Positions 54,092-64,000 of a stretch of DNA of 64,000 nt are shown piece after piece. The notes below the pieces were generated by a model. The model saw only the letters and a list, made by a program, of their open reading frames with translations. It was not told the DNA's origin and searched no databases. Made by a program: the position numbers and the translations under genes. The DNA is from Biostraticola tofi (GTDB lineage Bacteria > Pseudomonadota > Gammaproteobacteria > Enterobacterales > Enterobacteriaceae). The number at the start of each line of letters is the position of its first letter. Position 1 is the stretch's first letter. The stretch lies in contig NZ_SMCR01000013.1 in the NCBI RefSeq assembly GCF_004343195.1, positions 24,707 through 88,706 on the forward strand, given 5' to 3'.

Positions 54092-55171
54092 ATGAAGCCA
54101 AAAAATGCCACCTTGGACGATGTGGCCCGCCATGCCGGTGTTTCATATCAGACCGTATCACGCGTGCTTAACCGCTCGAGAAATGTGGCTCCCGCTACCC
54201 GGCTTAAAGTCGAGCAGTCCATTAGCGCCCTTAATTATGTGCCTAACCGGATGGCCCAGCAGTTGGCAGGCAAAAGCAGCGCCACACTCGGTTTGGTGAC
54301 CACGTCGCTTGGCTTTCATGCGCCATCGCAAATCGCCGCAGCGATAAAAATCCATGCCCAGCAGGCGGGCTATAATGTCCTGATCGCCATGGTTAACGAA
54401 GATTTGCCGGATGGCCTGCAGGCAGCGGTAAACGAGCTCCAGGCCCAGCGGGTGGACGGTATCATTATCAATCTGCCACTGGATGGACCCCAGGCCGAAG
54501 CGCTGTCGGCAAACAATGGCGATATGGCCTGCCTGTTCCTTGATGTGCCCCCCGATGCCGGGGTGTTCTATGTGATGTTCAACCCGGATGACGGTACCCG
54601 TGAGAGTGTGGATCACCTTTTTTTGCAGGGGCATCGGCAGTTCGCCTTGTTATCCGGTCCTATGGCGTCGGTATCGGCGCGACTGCGTCTGCAGAGCTGG
54701 CAGCGGGCGCTGCAAGAACGGGGCCTGACGGCGGCGGTTATCGGCCAAGGTGACTGGACTGCGCAGAGTGGTTACCTGCGCACCCTGGAGATGCGCCATC
54801 AATGTGCGCACTTTACCGCTATTCTGGTCGGCAATGACCAAATGTCGTTGGGGGTAATTAGCGCACTGCAGCAGCAAAATGTGGCGGTACCGGCCCAGGT
54901 ATCGGTTATTGGTTACGATGATACCCGCGACAGCGCCTTTTTCCTGCCTGCATTGACCACCGTTTCTCAGGATTTTAATCAACTCGGGCAAGAGGCGGTG
55001 ACTCGTCTGGTGTCGATGCTCGGTAACCCAGCCCAACCGCATTCTGCATCGGTCATGCTGCCTACCCATCTGGTGGTGCGTCATTCTACCGCTGCGCCAA
55101 TAAAGGGCGCCGATTTGCATCATATCGCAGACTCCCTCCAGCAGATCGTTACTGCCTTGCGGGGAATATAG
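54092..55171 (+). CDS. lacI: Lactose operon repressor LacI
   Basis: 359 aa. HTH TLDDVARHAGVSYQTVSRVLN carries the recognition residues Tyr19, Gln20 and Arg24 (Tyr17, Gln18, Arg22 in E. coli LacI), then the hinge helix (NRMAQQLAGKSSATLG) and a periplasmic-binding-like core with HAPSQIAAAI, GHRQFALLSGP and VSVIGYDDT. The C-terminus ADSLQQIVTALRG resembles the tetramerisation helix. Divergent from lacZ, unlike the tandem E. coli arrangement. Confidence 0.93.
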   Translation: MKPKNATLDDVARHAGVSYQTVSRVLNRSRNVAPATRLKVEQSISALNYVPNRMAQQLAGKSSATLGLVTTSLGFHAPSQIAAAIKIHAQQAGYNVLIAMVNEDLPDGLQAAVNELQAQRVDGIIINLPLDGPQAEALSANNGDMACLFLDVPPDAGVFYVMFNPDDGTRESVDHLFLQGHRQFALLSGPMASVSARLRLQSWQRALQERGLTAAVIGQGDWTAQSGYLRTLEMRHQCAHFTAILVGNDQMSLGVISALQQQNVAVPAQVSVIGYDDTRDSAFFLPALTTVSQDFNQLGQEAVTRLVSMLGNPAQPHSASVMLPTHLVVRHSTAAPIKGADLHHIADSLQQIVTALRGI

Positions 55172-55244
55172 GCAAACTATCGGCAGCATGCCGAGCAACC
55201 CATTTGGCTGCCGACGATACGCTGGCTGCGTGCTGGATAACGCT

Positions 55245-56192
55245 TTAGTGATTAGGCATCACCAGCAGCGGCTTATCAGTCCTGCCTGGCGTTCCGAAGT
55301 AGGCGAGGGCATCGCGCCAGCGGTCCAGCGGAAACCGGTTCAGGCCGCCCAAGCGGGTGTGGCAAAGCAGGGGCCAGAGCGTCTGAAACCAATGCTGCCA
55401 GGTTTCAGGCGTCACGCCGACCAGTTGGTCGCGCAAATGAAAGCGCCTGGGCAGGCAGCCGCCGGGGGCAATGCGCAGCGGCCGGCCCGACAGCAGTCCG
55501 TAAGATACAAACACCGTCGCTGGACTTGCCGCCGCCAGCATGGCCGTCCCCTGAGGGCCTCCGACCGCGTCGAACACCACCTGACTGCCGGCGGCGGCGG
55601 CATTAATTCCGTCGATATCCATGCTGGCCACCGGGGTGATGCCCAGTTGTACCAATCCACTGCGGTGTATCGGTGAACGATAGATGCCGACCACTTCCCT
55701 GGCGCCCTGCATCAGCGCCCATTGGGCAATCAGACCGGCGCATTGAGATCCGGCGCCGCTGACCAGTACTTTCGCCCCTCTGACCGCTACCTGTTTCAGC
55801 ATCAACATCGCCGCCAGGGGGTTGATGTACCCTCGCGCCGCAATATCATCCGTAACGTCCTCCGGCACCCAGACCAGCCAGCGGGGGTCGATATCCAGAA
55901 ATCGCTGCCAGGTGCCGTCGGCGCGCAGCGGCAATACCCGGCGGCCATTGAACGCTTTCCAGGCGCCGGTGGTGCTGATGACGCGGCCCAGTCCTTCATA
56001 GCCGGCAACCAGCGGCGGCTGAAGCCGATGGCGGTAAGCGCCGGTAATGGGGATAAGATCGGAAGGATTGATCGGCGTGGAGATCATGGCGATGCGGATT
56101 TTGTCAGCAGCCGCAACCGGCATTGGCGCGTTTTCAAGCGTCAGAACCTCGGCAGGAGCACCGAACTGGTGGTACCACAGGGCAGAGTTGAT
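55245..56192 (-). CDS. MDR-family NADPH:quinone/enoyl reductase-like oxidoreductase
   Basis: 315 aa from ATG 56192 (MINSALWYHQFGAPAEVL); an ATG at 56210 adds six residues. Zinc-free medium-chain dehydrogenase of the QOR/MECR type: INPSDLIPITGAYRHR and PLVAGYEGLGRV in the catalytic domain, the nucleotide-binding motif VLVSGAGSQCAGLIAQWALMQG, and VVFDAVGG. The cysteine and histidine zinc ligands of alcohol dehydrogenases are missing. Substrate unknown. Convergent with lacI and immediately downstream of mqo in the same direction, so it may be co-transcribed with it. Confidence 0.88.
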   Translation of the reverse strand: MNSALWYHQFGAPAEVLTLENAPMPVAAADKIRIAMISTPINPSDLIPITGAYRHRLQPPLVAGYEGLGRVISTTGAWKAFNGRRVLPLRADGTWQRFLDIDPRWLVWVPEDVTDDIAARGYINPLAAMLMLKQVAVRGAKVLVSGAGSQCAGLIAQWALMQGAREVVGIYRSPIHRSGLVQLGITPVASMDIDGINAAAAGSQVVFDAVGGPQGTAMLAAASPATVFVSYGLLSGRPLRIAPGGCLPRRFHLRDQLVGVTPETWQHWFQTLWPLLCHTRLGGLNRFPLDRWRDALAYFGTPGRTDKPLLVMPNH

Positions 56193-56240
56193 CATTTCAG
56201 CGGCGTGCAAGAACGCTGAAACAGCGCTCTTGCAGCAAGG

Positions 56241-57863
56241 TTAAATCGCTTTGGGCAGCGAATCCCACTGGCCCTCGGCGCAGTGATCACCAGGATGCTC
56301 CCGGGCTTCGGTGTAGGTCAACTGCAGCAGTTCGCTGGTATGGGCACGGATGCTGTTGGTCAATGCCAGATTGCCATTCAGCTCTTGTCCATAGGACGGA
56401 ATAATCTGCCGCAGCTTTTCCTGCCATTCAGTTGACGCCATGTGCTCCTTGAACATGGTGCCAAGCAGACCGAGCATAATCGGTGCGGCGGTCGACGCGC
56501 CCGGAGAGGCGCCCAGCAATGCCGACAGCGATCCATCGGCCGCACTGACCACTTCGGTGCCAAATTGCAATACGCCGCCTTTTTTGGCGTCTTTTTTGAT
56601 GATCTGCACCCGCTGGCCGGCATCGATAAGCGACCAGTCTTCAAGCCGCGCTTCAGGATAATACTCACGCAACGCATCCAAGCGGGTTTTGTCGGACATC
56701 ACCAACTGACTGATGAGATATTTGAGCAGGTCAAAGTTGTCCAGTCCGACATGCATCATCGGTAGTATATTCTGCCGGGTCAGCGTACGGAACAGATCCA
56801 GCCAGGATCCCTGTTTAAGGAATTTACTGCTGAAGGTCGCAAACGGGCCAAACAGCAGGGTGCGCTGGCCATCCAGCACGCGAGTATCGATATGGGGTAC
56901 TGACATCGGCGGCGCGCCGACCGAGGCTTTGCCATAGACTTTTGCCAGATGCCCACTGACCACCTGTGGATTGGAGGACACCAGGAATTTTCCGCCCACC
57001 GGGAAACCGGCGTAGCCGCGAGCCTCCGGAATGCCGGAAAGCTGCAGTAATTTCAGTGAAGCGCCGCCGGCGCCGATAAAGATAAAGCGGGTCCGCACCT
57101 GGCTCTGCCTGCCGCCGTTATCCTTATCAGCGACGATAACCGTCCAGGTTTGGTCAGCATTGCGTTTGATATCGACCACATCATGCCGCAGATGCAGGTT
57201 GAATTTGTCGCGTCCCTTCAGCGATGTCATCATCTGCTGCGTCATTTCGCCGAAATTGACGTCGGTTCCCATTGCCATACGCGTGGCCGCCACCTTCTGA
57301 AAAGGTTTGCGGCCCTCCATGACGATCGGCGCCCATGCACGAATTTGATTGCTGTCTTCGGAATATTCCATTCCCCGGAACAGGGTGCTGCTCTGCAGAG
57401 CGGTATACCGTTTACGCAGGAAATTGATATCTTCGTCGCCCCAGACAAAACTCATATGGGGGACGTTATTGATAAAGCTGGGCGGATTAACCAGGATGTT
57501 CTGCTTGACCAGATAGGCCCAGAACTGGCGAGAAATTTCAAAAGATTCGTTGACCGACACCGCTTTGGAAATATCAATAGAGCCATCCGCCTGCTCAGGG
57601 GCGTAGTTAAGCTCACAAAAGGCAGCGTGTCCGGTACCGGCGTTATTCCAGCCATTAGAGCTTTCTTCGGCGATGTTGCCCAGACGTTCATACATATTGA
57701 TCGTCCAGTTGGGCTCAAGTTCCTTCAGGTACGTCCCAAGCGTCGCACTCATCACCCCGCCACCGATCAGCACAACATCCACCGGGGCGTTATTCGCAGC
57801 CGTGTTCAGCTTGGATGACGCACCGAGGGTCATGCCAAGGGCTGCGCTAAAATGCTTTTTCAT
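56241..57863 (-). CDS. mqo: Malate:quinone oxidoreductase
   Basis: FAD membrane-associated enzyme that oxidises malate to oxaloacetate and passes electrons to quinone. 540 aa. FAD-binding [20 protein letters not shown] near residues 29-48, then [23 protein letters not shown], which is specific to the Mqo family, and [15 protein letters not shown]. The N-terminus ([17 protein letters not shown]) resembles a short signal-like segment seen in several enteric Mqo proteins. Upstream, a perfect 18-bp palindrome lies 95 bp from the start. Confidence 0.96.
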   Translation of the reverse strand: MKKHFSAALGMTLGASSKLNTAANNAPVDVVLIGGGVMSATLGTYLKELEPNWTINMYERLGNIAEESSNGWNNAGTGHAAFCELNYAPEQADGSIDISKAVSVNESFEISRQFWAYLVKQNILVNPPSFINNVPHMSFVWGDEDINFLRKRYTALQSSTLFRGMEYSEDSNQIRAWAPIVMEGRKPFQKVAATRMAMGTDVNFGEMTQQMMTSLKGRDKFNLHLRHDVVDIKRNADQTWTVIVADKDNGGRQSQVRTRFIFIGAGGASLKLLQLSGIPEARGYAGFPVGGKFLVSSNPQVVSGHLAKVYGKASVGAPPMSVPHIDTRVLDGQRTLLFGPFATFSSKFLKQGSWLDLFRTLTRQNILPMMHVGLDNFDLLKYLISQLVMSDKTRLDALREYYPEARLEDWSLIDAGQRVQIIKKDAKKGGVLQFGTEVVSAADGSLSALLGASPGASTAAPIMLGLLGTMFKEHMASTEWQEKLRQIIPSYGQELNGNLALTNSIRAHTSELLQLTYTEAREHPGDHCAEGQWDSLPKAI

Positions 57864-58413
57864 GCGCAGTGTCTCTATTTAAGAAAATAAGTATACCGCA
57901 GGGCAATATCTTAAGGTCGTTTGCGCCCAATACTGTCTGCAAATCTCTTTGATTCTATTAGCCGGTACCGGCTAAGTAAACCCGAAAGTTCATGGTCGAC
58001 AACATCACGATAGCAAAAACTTATGGGACCTAACTCACTGATATAAGTCTTTTTATTATCGATGAGTCTGTTTTATTTCACATTTACTTTACATCTGTTT
58101 ACCTTCTTTTTTTGTGGAAATCAAATAATTTTTATTAGAGAGTTGCGGCCAATCACAGTTACTTATGTATTTGGCACAATTAACCTCTGCTATTGTCATG
58201 GCGTTATTATTTCTTGATGAAATTACAGCCTAGGCCCAGGTTAAATAAGGGGTCGGGATGAGAATTATCAACATGGTTTAATAGGGGGCGATTGCGTTAT
58301 TCCGACCACAGGCAGCAGGCAACATGCCGCGCAAAGGCGGTATCGATAACTGAGGGTTGCCAAGGTAGGCAAGCAGGTGCAAGGGAGACTCTCGCCAGCG
58401 ATGAAACACCAAA
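57864..58413. other. mqo-xseA intergenic region, about 550 bp
   Basis: Upstream of mqo and downstream of xseA, both on the minus strand. Contains the palindrome at 57958-57975 and an AT-rich stretch (58030-58200) likely to hold the mqo promoter. The frame at 58292-58477 has no coding features and overlaps xseA. No RNA gene or terminator recognised. Confidence 0.6.
57958..57975. promoter_or_regulatory. Perfect 18-bp palindrome upstream of mqo
   Basis: TTAGCCGGTACCGGCTAA is a perfect dyad. It is too short-looped to be an RNA hairpin of note but is a typical operator shape for a dimeric repressor. It is 95 bp before the mqo ATG. The binder is unknown; MDR-family or TetR/MarR-type regulators are possible. 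Confidence 0.5.
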
Positions 58414-59796
58414 TCAGGTTGCTTTCCGGCGGCGTTGCTGCGGTTTGGGGGCTGCGGGGACCAAGGCGGTGACCTGACTTTCTACCCAGCCATCCATAAC
58501 ACGGGTGGTCAATTGACTGCCGATGCCGACATCAGCAGTATGGCTGACCAGTTTACCCTGGGAAGTGGTCGTTACGCTGAATCCGCGGGCCAGGGTCTTC
58601 AGGGGGCTGACCGCTTCAAGCTGTGAGCAGAGCATACCAAAGGTGCGCTGCTGTTGGCTCAGTTGACGCGTCGCCTGCTGCGTCAACTGGAACCGCAATG
58701 ATTGCAGCCGCTGCTGCGCCCGGTGAATTCGCGGCAGTGGCGTCTGCTGCTGTAATTGCTGCTGCAGACGTTCATGCCGACGCTGCGCCCGGCGCAGCTG
58801 CGCCTGCAGGCTGTCATCCAGACGACGACGCAACCTGATGAGCGCCGTCTGCTGACGAGCCAGGCGTAAATGAGGATGCTGCTGGTCCAGGCGATGCTGC
58901 AAGCGAGTTGCTTGCTGCTGGCGCTGGGCAATAAAATAGTCCATTGCCATCTCCAGGCGCTGCAGCTGGCCCTGTAGCTGACGCAGCAGCTCCAGCTGAT
59001 TACGGCTGACCAACTCCGCAGCGGCCGAAGGAGTAGGTGCGCGTAAATCAGCGACGAAATCGGCGATGGTCACGTCGGTTTCGTGACCCACGGCACTGAC
59101 CACCGGCAGCCTACTGGCGGCAATCGCCCGGGCTACCCGCTCGTCATTAAAGCTCCACAGATCTTCCAGTGACCCACCGCCACGGCCGATGATAAGCACA
59201 TCGCATTCAGCCCGGCGGTTGGCGGCCTCGATAGCCCGCACAATCTGCATTGGCGCATCCTGGCCCTGAACCGGGGTTGGATAGATAACCACTGGCAGCG
59301 ACGGATCACGGCGTTTGAGTACGTTAAGGATATCGTGCAGGGCGGCGCCGCTGGCGGAAGTAATTACCCCGACTCGGCGGGCAGGGCTGGGCAATGGCTG
59401 CTTGAGGGCGATATCGAAAAGCCCTTCTGCGGCCAATTGCTGTTTAAGTTGCTCAAATTGCTGCTGCAGCAAGCCATCACCGGCAGGCTGCATACTTTCG
59501 GCAATCAACTGGTAATCGCCACGCGGCTCGTAAAGCGTCAGCGTGGCTCGCACCACCACTTGCTGGCCATTGCGTGGCAGCAGATTGACCCGGCGATTGC
59601 TGTTGCGAAACATGGCGCAGCGAACCTGGGCCCGGTCATCCTTCAGGGTAAAATACCAGTGGCCTGATGCCGGTTGCGAAAAGTTGGAGATCTCCCCGGA
59701 CAGCCATACTTGCCCGATCTCGCCTTCTAGCAGTTCTCGTACCGTTTTATTCAGACGGCTGACGGTAAAAATCAGGTTAGCGGGTGGGGTAGCCAT
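58414..59796 (-). CDS. xseA: Exodeoxyribonuclease VII large subunit
   Basis: Catalytic subunit of ExoVII, which degrades single-stranded DNA from both ends to oligonucleotides. ATG 59796 ([16 protein letters not shown]) is chosen because family similarity begins right after it; ATG 59817 is in frame. About 460 aa. N-terminal OB-fold ([20 protein letters not shown]), catalytic core ([54 protein letters not shown]) and a long Gln-rich coiled coil. Divergent from guaB, the standard order. Confidence 0.96.
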   Translation of the reverse strand: MATPPANLIFTVSRLNKTVRELLEGEIGQVWLSGEISNFSQPASGHWYFTLKDDRAQVRCAMFRNSNRRVNLLPRNGQQVVVRATLTLYEPRGDYQLIAESMQPAGDGLLQQQFEQLKQQLAAEGLFDIALKQPLPSPARRVGVITSASGAALHDILNVLKRRDPSLPVVIYPTPVQGQDAPMQIVRAIEAANRRAECDVLIIGRGGGSLEDLWSFNDERVARAIAASRLPVVSAVGHETDVTIADFVADLRAPTPSAAAELVSRNQLELLRQLQGQLQRLEMAMDYFIAQRQQQATRLQHRLDQQHPHLRLARQQTALIRLRRRLDDSLQAQLRRAQRRHERLQQQLQQQTPLPRIHRAQQRLQSLRFQLTQQATRQLSQQQRTFGMLCSQLEAVSPLKTLARGFSVTTTSQGKLVSHTADVGIGSQLTTRVMDGWVESQVTALVPAAPKPQQRRRKAT

Positions 59797-59888
59797 GTGA
59801 TCGGGATCAAGCTCCATTAATACCGGTTAATCGGTTGATATTACGTATCGTGGACCGCTAATCAAGTATTTTTTAAAAAAAATGCTGG

Positions 59889-59914
59889 AGGCAATCGATT
59901 ACGTTCTGTATAAT
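59889..59914 (+). promoter_or_regulatory. PurR-type operator and promoter of guaBA
   Basis: AGGCAATCGATTACGT (59889-59904) matches the PurR consensus at 12 of 16 positions. A consensus -10 TATAAT follows at 59909-59914, so the operator covers the core promoter; it lies 62 bp before the guaB start. Confidence 0.75.
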
Positions 59915-59965
59915 GCCACGGCAATATTTTATCTGTTTCACATCCACCTTGGTGAGATATTGCAT

Positions 59966-61429
59966 ATGCTACGTATTGCTAAAGAAGCCCTGACTTTCGA
60001 CGACGTTCTCCTGCTGCCTGCCCACTCTACCGTTCTGCCCAACACGGCTGATCTCGGTACCCAACTGACGAAAACCATCCGTCTAAACATACCGATGCTG
60101 TCCGCTGCGATGGACACCGTAACCGAATCCGGCCTGGCCATTGCCCTGGCTCAAGAAGGCGGTATAGGTTTTATCCACAAAAACATGTCCATCGAACGCC
60201 AGGCTGAAGAAGTCAGCCGCGTGAAAAAACATGAAAGTGGCGTGGTCAGCGACCCTAAAACCGTGACCCCCTCTACCACCCTTTCCGAGGTCAAAGAACT
60301 GACTGCCCGTAACGGCTTTGCCGGCTATCCGGTGGTGACCGACGATAACGAACTGGTCGGCATCATCACCGGCCGCGACGTGCGTTTTGTTACCGATCTG
60401 AGTCAGCCGGTAACCGCGGTGATGACGCCTAAAGAGCGTCTGGTCACCGTCAAGGAAGGCGAGGCCCGCGAAGTGGTGCTGCAAAAAATGCATGAAAAGC
60501 GCGTGGAAAAAGCTCTGGTAGTGGACGCCCAGTTCCACCTCATCGGAATGATTACGGTTAAGGATTTCCAGAAAGCGGAACGCAAACCCAACGCCTGTAA
60601 AGATGAGCACGGTCGTCTTCGCGTGGGTGCCGCGGTGGGTGCCGGTGCCGGTAACGAAGAACGTGTTGATGCGCTGGTGGCGGCCGGTGTCGACGTCCTG
60701 CTGATTGACTCCTCGCACGGACATTCGGAAGGCGTGCTGCAGCGCATTCGCGAAACTCGCCGGCGCTATCCTGATCTGCCGATTATCGGCGGCAACGTTG
60801 CCACCGCTTCCGGTGCCCTGGCGCTGGTTGATGCCGGCGTCAGCGCCGTCAAGGTCGGCATCGGCCCAGGCTCCATCTGTACCACCCGTATCGTCACCGG
60901 CGTCGGTGTACCGCAAATCACCGCCATCTCTGATGCGGTAGAAGCCCTTGAAGGCACCGGCATCCCGGTAATTGCCGACGGCGGCATCCGTTTCTCGGGC
61001 GACATCGCCAAAGCCATTGCTGCCGGCGCGGCCTGCGTGATGGTCGGTTCCATGCTGGCCGGTACTGAAGAATCCCCGGGTGAAATCGAACTTTACCAGG
61101 GCCGTTCGTTCAAGTCCTATCGCGGCATGGGTTCATTGGGCGCGATGTCCAAAGGCTCCTCGGATCGCTATTTTCAGACCGACAACGCTGCGGATAAACT
61201 GGTGCCGGAAGGTATCGAGGGCCGTGTCGCCTATAAAGGCCGCCTGAAGGAGATCGTTCATCAGCAAATGGGCGGTCTGCGATCCTGTATGGGGCTTACC
61301 GGGTGTGCTACTATCGACGACCTGCGGACCAAGGCTGAATTCGTTCGTATCAGCGGTGCCGGCATCCAGGAAAGCCATGTTCACGATGTGGCCATCACCA
61401 AGGAATCGCCGAACTACCGCATGGGTTAA
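59966..61429 (+). CDS. guaB: Inosine-5'-monophosphate dehydrogenase
   Basis: NAD-dependent oxidation of IMP to XMP, the first guanine-specific step. 487 aa from ATG 59966 ([20 protein letters not shown]); the frame is open to 59882 but includes the promoter. Two CBS domains occupy about residues 93-205. The catalytic Cys305 is in [13 protein letters not shown] and the flap in [14 protein letters not shown]. Nearly identical to E. coli GuaB. Confidence 0.98.
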   Translation: MLRIAKEALTFDDVLLLPAHSTVLPNTADLGTQLTKTIRLNIPMLSAAMDTVTESGLAIALAQEGGIGFIHKNMSIERQAEEVSRVKKHESGVVSDPKTVTPSTTLSEVKELTARNGFAGYPVVTDDNELVGIITGRDVRFVTDLSQPVTAVMTPKERLVTVKEGEAREVVLQKMHEKRVEKALVVDAQFHLIGMITVKDFQKAERKPNACKDEHGRLRVGAAVGAGAGNEERVDALVAAGVDVLLIDSSHGHSEGVLQRIRETRRRYPDLPIIGGNVATASGALALVDAGVSAVKVGIGPGSICTTRIVTGVGVPQITAISDAVEALEGTGIPVIADGGIRFSGDIAKAIAAGAACVMVGSMLAGTEESPGEIELYQGRSFKSYRGMGSLGAMSKGSSDRYFQTDNAADKLVPEGIEGRVAYKGRLKEIVHQQMGGLRSCMGLTGCATIDDLRTKAEFVRISGAGIQESHVHDVAITKESPNYRMG

Positions 61430-61479
61430 TCGCCCATTCAGCCCGCGTAGGGTTGCATTACCCCATGCGGTGAAGATAA

Positions 61480-61506
61480 GCCCGATATGACGTCGGGCCA
61501 TTTTTG
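61480..61506 (+). terminator. Hairpin between guaB and guaA
   Basis: GCCCGA (61480-61485) pairs with TCGGGC (61493-61498), then CATTTTTG. A short stem with a U-rich tail in the 114-bp gap inside the guaBA operon; likely a partial terminator or attenuator rather than an operon end. Confidence 0.45.
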
Positions 61507-61543
61507 TTATTATTTTGATATCCGTTCCTGGAATACGCCACCT

Positions 61544-63121
61544 ATGACCGACAACATTCACAAGCACCGCATTCTGATTCTGGATTTTGGTTCGCAGTAT
61601 ACTCAGCTCATTGCCCGCCGGGTGCGTGAACTGGGCGTATATTGCGAACTCTGGGCCTGGGACGTGACTGAAGCGCAAATCCGCCAATTCAATCCGAGCG
61701 GTATCATCCTTTCCGGCGGCCCGGAAAGCACCACTGAGCAGAACAGCCCGCGCGCGGCCGAGTTCATCTTCCAGGCGGGTTTCCCGGTATTGGGCGTGTG
61801 CTATGGCCTGCAGACCATGGCGCTGCAGCTGGGCGGTAAAGTTGACGGTTCCAGCCATCGTGAATTTGGTTATGCCCAGGTTCAGGTGGTTGCCGACAAC
61901 GCCCTGGTGCGCAATATCCAGGATTCCCTCGACCCGCACGGCAGACCGTTGCTGGATGTATGGATGAGTCACGGCGATAAAGTGACGGCGATTCCTGAAG
62001 GCTTTGTGACCATCGCCAGTACTGAAACCTGCCCTTACGCCATTATCGCCAACGAAGAAAAGCGCCTTTACGGCGTACAGTTCCATCCGGAAGTCACCCA
62101 TACCCGTCAGGGCCTACGGATCCTTGAACGTTTTGTCCTGGATATCTGCCAGTGCGAAGCCTTGTGGACCCCGGCCAAAATCATTGAGGATGCGGTTGCC
62201 CGCCTGCGTGAGCAAATCGGTGATGATCACGTCATTCTTGGCTTATCCGGCGGGGTGGACTCTTCGGTGACCGCCATGCTGCTGCATCGCGCCATCGGCG
62301 ATCGCCTGACCTGCGTGTTTGTCGATAACGGTCTGCTGCGATTGAATGAAGCCAGCCAGGTGCTGGACATGTTTGGCGAACAGTTCGGCCTTAATATCGT
62401 CCATGTGCCGGCCGAAGACCAGTTCCTCGCCGCCCTGGCCGGTATTGACGAACCTGAAGCCAAGCGCAAGACCATCGGCCGGGTGTTCATCGAGGTGTTT
62501 GACGACCAGGCCAGCCGTCGGCCGCACGTTAAGTGGCTTGCTCAGGGCACTATTTACCCTGATGTTATCGAGTCTGCCGCTTCCGCCACCGGTAAAGCCC
62601 ATGTCATCAAATCCCATCATAACGTTGGCGGCCTGCCCAAAGAAATGAAACTGGGCCTGGTTGAGCCGCTCAAAGAGCTGTTCAAAGATGAAGTGCGCAA
62701 GATCGGTCTGGAGCTCGGCCTGCCATACGATATGCTCTACCGACACCCGTTCCCGGGACCGGGCCTGGGCGTGCGCGTGCTGGGTGAAGTGAAGAAGGAA
62801 TATTGCGATCTGCTGCGCCGCGCCGATGCCATCTTTATCGAAGAGCTGCACAAGGCCGAGCTTTACCATAAGGTCAGCCAGGCATTTACCGTTTTCTTAC
62901 CGGTTAAATCGGTGGGTGTGATGGGAGACGGCCGCAAGTATGACTGGGTGGTTTCGCTGCGTGCGGTCGAAACTATCGATTTCATGACCGCGCACTGGGC
63001 GCATCTGCCTTACGAGTTCCTGGGACGCGTGTCGAACCGGATTATTAATGAGATCGATGGGATTTCACGAGTGGTTTATGATATTTCGGGTAAACCGCCG
63101 GCGACGATCGAGTGGGAATGA
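61544..63121 (+). CDS. guaA: GMP synthase (glutamine-hydrolysing)
   Basis: Converts XMP to GMP with ATP and glutamine. 525 aa from ATG 61544 ([20 protein letters not shown]). Class I glutaminase with Cys86 in VLGVCYGLQ and FHPEVTHT, then the PP-loop ATP pyrophosphatase motif [11 protein letters not shown], and a C-terminal dimerisation domain ending [10 protein letters not shown]. The 3' end is a known integration target for tyrosine recombinases; the coding end is intact here. Confidence 0.98.
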   Translation: MTDNIHKHRILILDFGSQYTQLIARRVRELGVYCELWAWDVTEAQIRQFNPSGIILSGGPESTTEQNSPRAAEFIFQAGFPVLGVCYGLQTMALQLGGKVDGSSHREFGYAQVQVVADNALVRNIQDSLDPHGRPLLDVWMSHGDKVTAIPEGFVTIASTETCPYAIIANEEKRLYGVQFHPEVTHTRQGLRILERFVLDICQCEALWTPAKIIEDAVARLREQIGDDHVILGLSGGVDSSVTAMLLHRAIGDRLTCVFVDNGLLRLNEASQVLDMFGEQFGLNIVHVPAEDQFLAALAGIDEPEAKRKTIGRVFIEVFDDQASRRPHVKWLAQGTIYPDVIESAASATGKAHVIKSHHNVGGLPKEMKLGLVEPLKELFKDEVRKIGLELGLPYDMLYRHPFPGPGLGVRVLGEVKKEYCDLLRRADAIFIEELHKAELYHKVSQAFTVFLPVKSVGVMGDGRKYDWVVSLRAVETIDFMTAHWAHLPYEFLGRVSNRIINEIDGISRVVYDISGKPPATIEWE

Positions 63122-63168
63122 TTTCGCGTCTGGCAACAGCCTGCACGTAAAAGCAGTAAAGTACCTCT

Positions 63169-63195
63169 AAGCCCGCGTAACTGCGGGCTTTTTTG
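63169..63195 (+). terminator. Intrinsic terminator of guaBA
   Basis: AAGCCCGC (63169-63176), loop GTAACT, GCGGGCTT (63183-63190) and a T-run. Perfect 8-bp stem. Confidence 0.95.
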
Positions 63196-63263
63196 TTTTT
63201 ATGTCTGGCACTTTCTGGCAGCTGTTAGCAACGGGAAGCACGGTTTTTTCAATGGAATTTTTG

Positions 63264-63403
63264 ATGGTACTCTCTGGTTTTGAATTCAGGTTTGAAAAAG
63301 TACCATGTGATAAATTTCGGTTGAGTTATGGTATTTGTTTTTTATAACTCCATTAAAAACAGATAGTTAAATAACTTTTCTGAATTTTTTACAACATGGT
63401 ATT
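63264..63403. promoter_or_regulatory. Four ATGGTAYT motifs next to the integrase gene
   Basis: ATGGTACT at 63264-63271, its exact inverse AGTACCAT at 63299-63306, and ATGGTATT at 63328-63335 and 63396-63403. They cluster in 140 bp between the guaA end and int. The arrangement suggests integrase arm-type or excisionase sites of an att region; that is inference. Confidence 0.45.
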
Positions 63404-63428
63404 TTTTGATAAAGGAAAACAATAAACC

Positions 63429-63923
63429 ATGTTGACTGACACCAGGCTGCGTCACCTTAAGCCGAAGGAGAAACTCTATAAAGTTAATGACCGTGATGGT
63501 CTGTATGTTGCGGTCACTCCGGCTGGAACGATCTCATTTCGTTATAACTATTCAATAAACGGAAGACAGGAGACCGTTACTTTTGGCCGCTATGGTGTGG
63601 GAGGGATCACGCTTGCAGAAGCGCGTGAACGGCTCAATGAAGCTAAAAAAATGGTTGTCGGTGGAAGATCGCCAGCGAGGGAAAAAGCTAGAGATAAAGC
63701 GCGTATCAAAGATGCGGAGACTTTTGGTGCATGGGCTGAGAAATGGTTACGCGGCTATCAAATGGCTGAATCGACGCGTGATATGCGGCGTTCGGTATAT
63801 CAAAGGGAGTTGAAGTCAAAATTTGCCCAGCAGAAACTGAGTGAGATTACACATGAAGACTTACGCGCATTAACCGATAACATTGTCGAGAGAGGGGCAC
63901 CGGCGACTGTAATGGTCAACTAA
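63429..63923 (+). pseudogene. int: P4-type tyrosine integrase, truncated by IS insertion
   Basis: 164 codons remain of a protein that is normally about 400. The N-terminal DUF4102 arm-binding domain is complete (MLTDTRLRHLKPKEKLYKVN, DGLYVAVTPAGTISFRYNY, FGRYGVGGITLAEARERL), and the core-binding domain begins (FGAWAEKWLRG). After ERGAPAT the expected sequence is lost, replaced by VMVN and a stop. The catalytic Arg-His-Arg-Tyr domain is missing. Position just after guaA marks the edge of a genomic island. Confidence 0.9.
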
Positions 63924-64000
63924 AACCGGACACGGATTTAGGCACATTGTTGTAATCGGCGTTCATATTCATCCGGCGATATATTTCCCAGCCGATAATG
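63913..64000 (-). mobile_element. End of an IS3-family insertion sequence (continues past window)
   Basis: The integrase frame is broken near 63910-63913. From there an IS end begins (TGGTCAACTAAAACCGGACA). On the minus strand a transposase C-terminus reads HYRLGNISPDEYERRLQQCA and stops at 63938, the typical end of an IS3-family OrfB. Only 88 bp are in the window, so the left end, inverted repeat match and target duplication cannot be checked. The exact boundary is uncertain by a few bases. Confidence 0.8.
63938..64000 (-). CDS. IS3-family transposase OrfB, C-terminal 20 residues
   Basis: Partial gene entering from beyond the window. Only the last 20 codons and the TAA are visible; the YRLGNISPDEYE motif is characteristic of the end of the IS3-type rve (DDE) transposase. 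The DDE residues themselves lie outside. Confidence 0.75.
   Translation of the reverse strand, partial: HYRLGNISPDEYERRLQQCA

Larger units (their letters stand above)
63122..63428. other. guaA-integrase intergenic region
   Basis: 307 bp: the guaA terminator, then AT-rich DNA with four ATGGTAYT motifs leading to the integrase gene. No gene is seen. Confidence 0.7.

Noticed and set aside
57150..57818. 222-codon plus-strand ORF opposite mqo
   Set aside because: Lies wholly within the well-supported mqo gene; no independent evidence.
60083..62101. Long minus-strand ORFs opposite guaB and guaA (277 and 322 codons)
   Set aside because: Antisense to highly conserved enzymes in GC-rich DNA; classic shadow frames.

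Overview
The window is a piece of an Enterobacterales chromosome. Its backbone follows the E. coli / Yersinia order rnc-era-recO-pdxJ-acpS-yfhL, yfhH/murQ, pgpC-tadA-mltF-purL, glmY-glrK-qseG-glrR-glnB, glyA, csiE, suhB-trmJ-iscR-iscS, pepB-sseB-sseA, ndk-rlmN-pilW-rodZ-ispG-hisS-yfgM-bamB-der, yfgJ, xseA-guaB-guaA. Protein similarity to E. coli is high but not that of a close relative. The base composition, the lost operon segments, the pseudogene and the IS insertion would fit the Sodalis / Pectobacteriaceae side of the order. That placement is inference; the order itself is secure.

Layout. 1-3.7 kb: rnc (5' end cut by the window) to acpS and yfhL. 3.7-4.9 kb: AT-rich stretch with one unrecognised small membrane ORF. 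4.9-10 kb: cell-wall recycling and envelope genes (yfhH, murQ, pgpC, mltF) and tadA. 10-20 kb: purL, then the GlmY small RNA with its sigma-54 promoter and two GlrR sites, the GlrK/QseG/GlrR signalling genes, glnB and glyA. 20-30 kb: csiE, a DUF1007 + NicO-type nickel/cobalt export pair, suhB, trmJ and an isc locus reduced to iscR-iscS. iscU, iscA, hscB, hscA and fdx are gone, apart from what may be an iscX tail, and pepB follows directly. 30-40 kb: a conserved run of translation, isoprenoid and outer-membrane assembly genes up to der.

40-46 kb is an AT-rich insertion carrying two tandem paralogues (752 and 951 aa). Each has an intimin/invasin-type inverse-autotransporter beta-domain behind a lipoprotein-like N-terminus and in front of a long, apparently disordered passenger with no visible Ig-like domains. 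This is the most unusual content of the window. 46-58 kb, between yfgJ and xseA, is a second accessory block. It holds a frameshifted emfourin (protealysin inhibitor) gene, an 11-copy heptamer repeat, a dehydrogenase, an acetyltransferase and an isochorismatase-like hydrolase. It also holds a complete lac locus (lacI divergent from lacZ-lacY, with LacI-type operators and a CRP site in near E. coli geometry), an MDR oxidoreductase and mqo. The right end has guaB-guaA, then an island-type integrase gene cut by an IS3-family element that runs off the window.

Regulatory logic visible in the DNA: PurR-type operators precede purL, glyA and guaB. IscR type-1 sites precede iscR although most of the operon they served is missing. 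GlrR sites and a sigma-54 promoter drive glmY, upstream of glrK/glrR. Lac operators flank the lacI-lacZ gap. Paired palindromes lie between yfhH and murQ.
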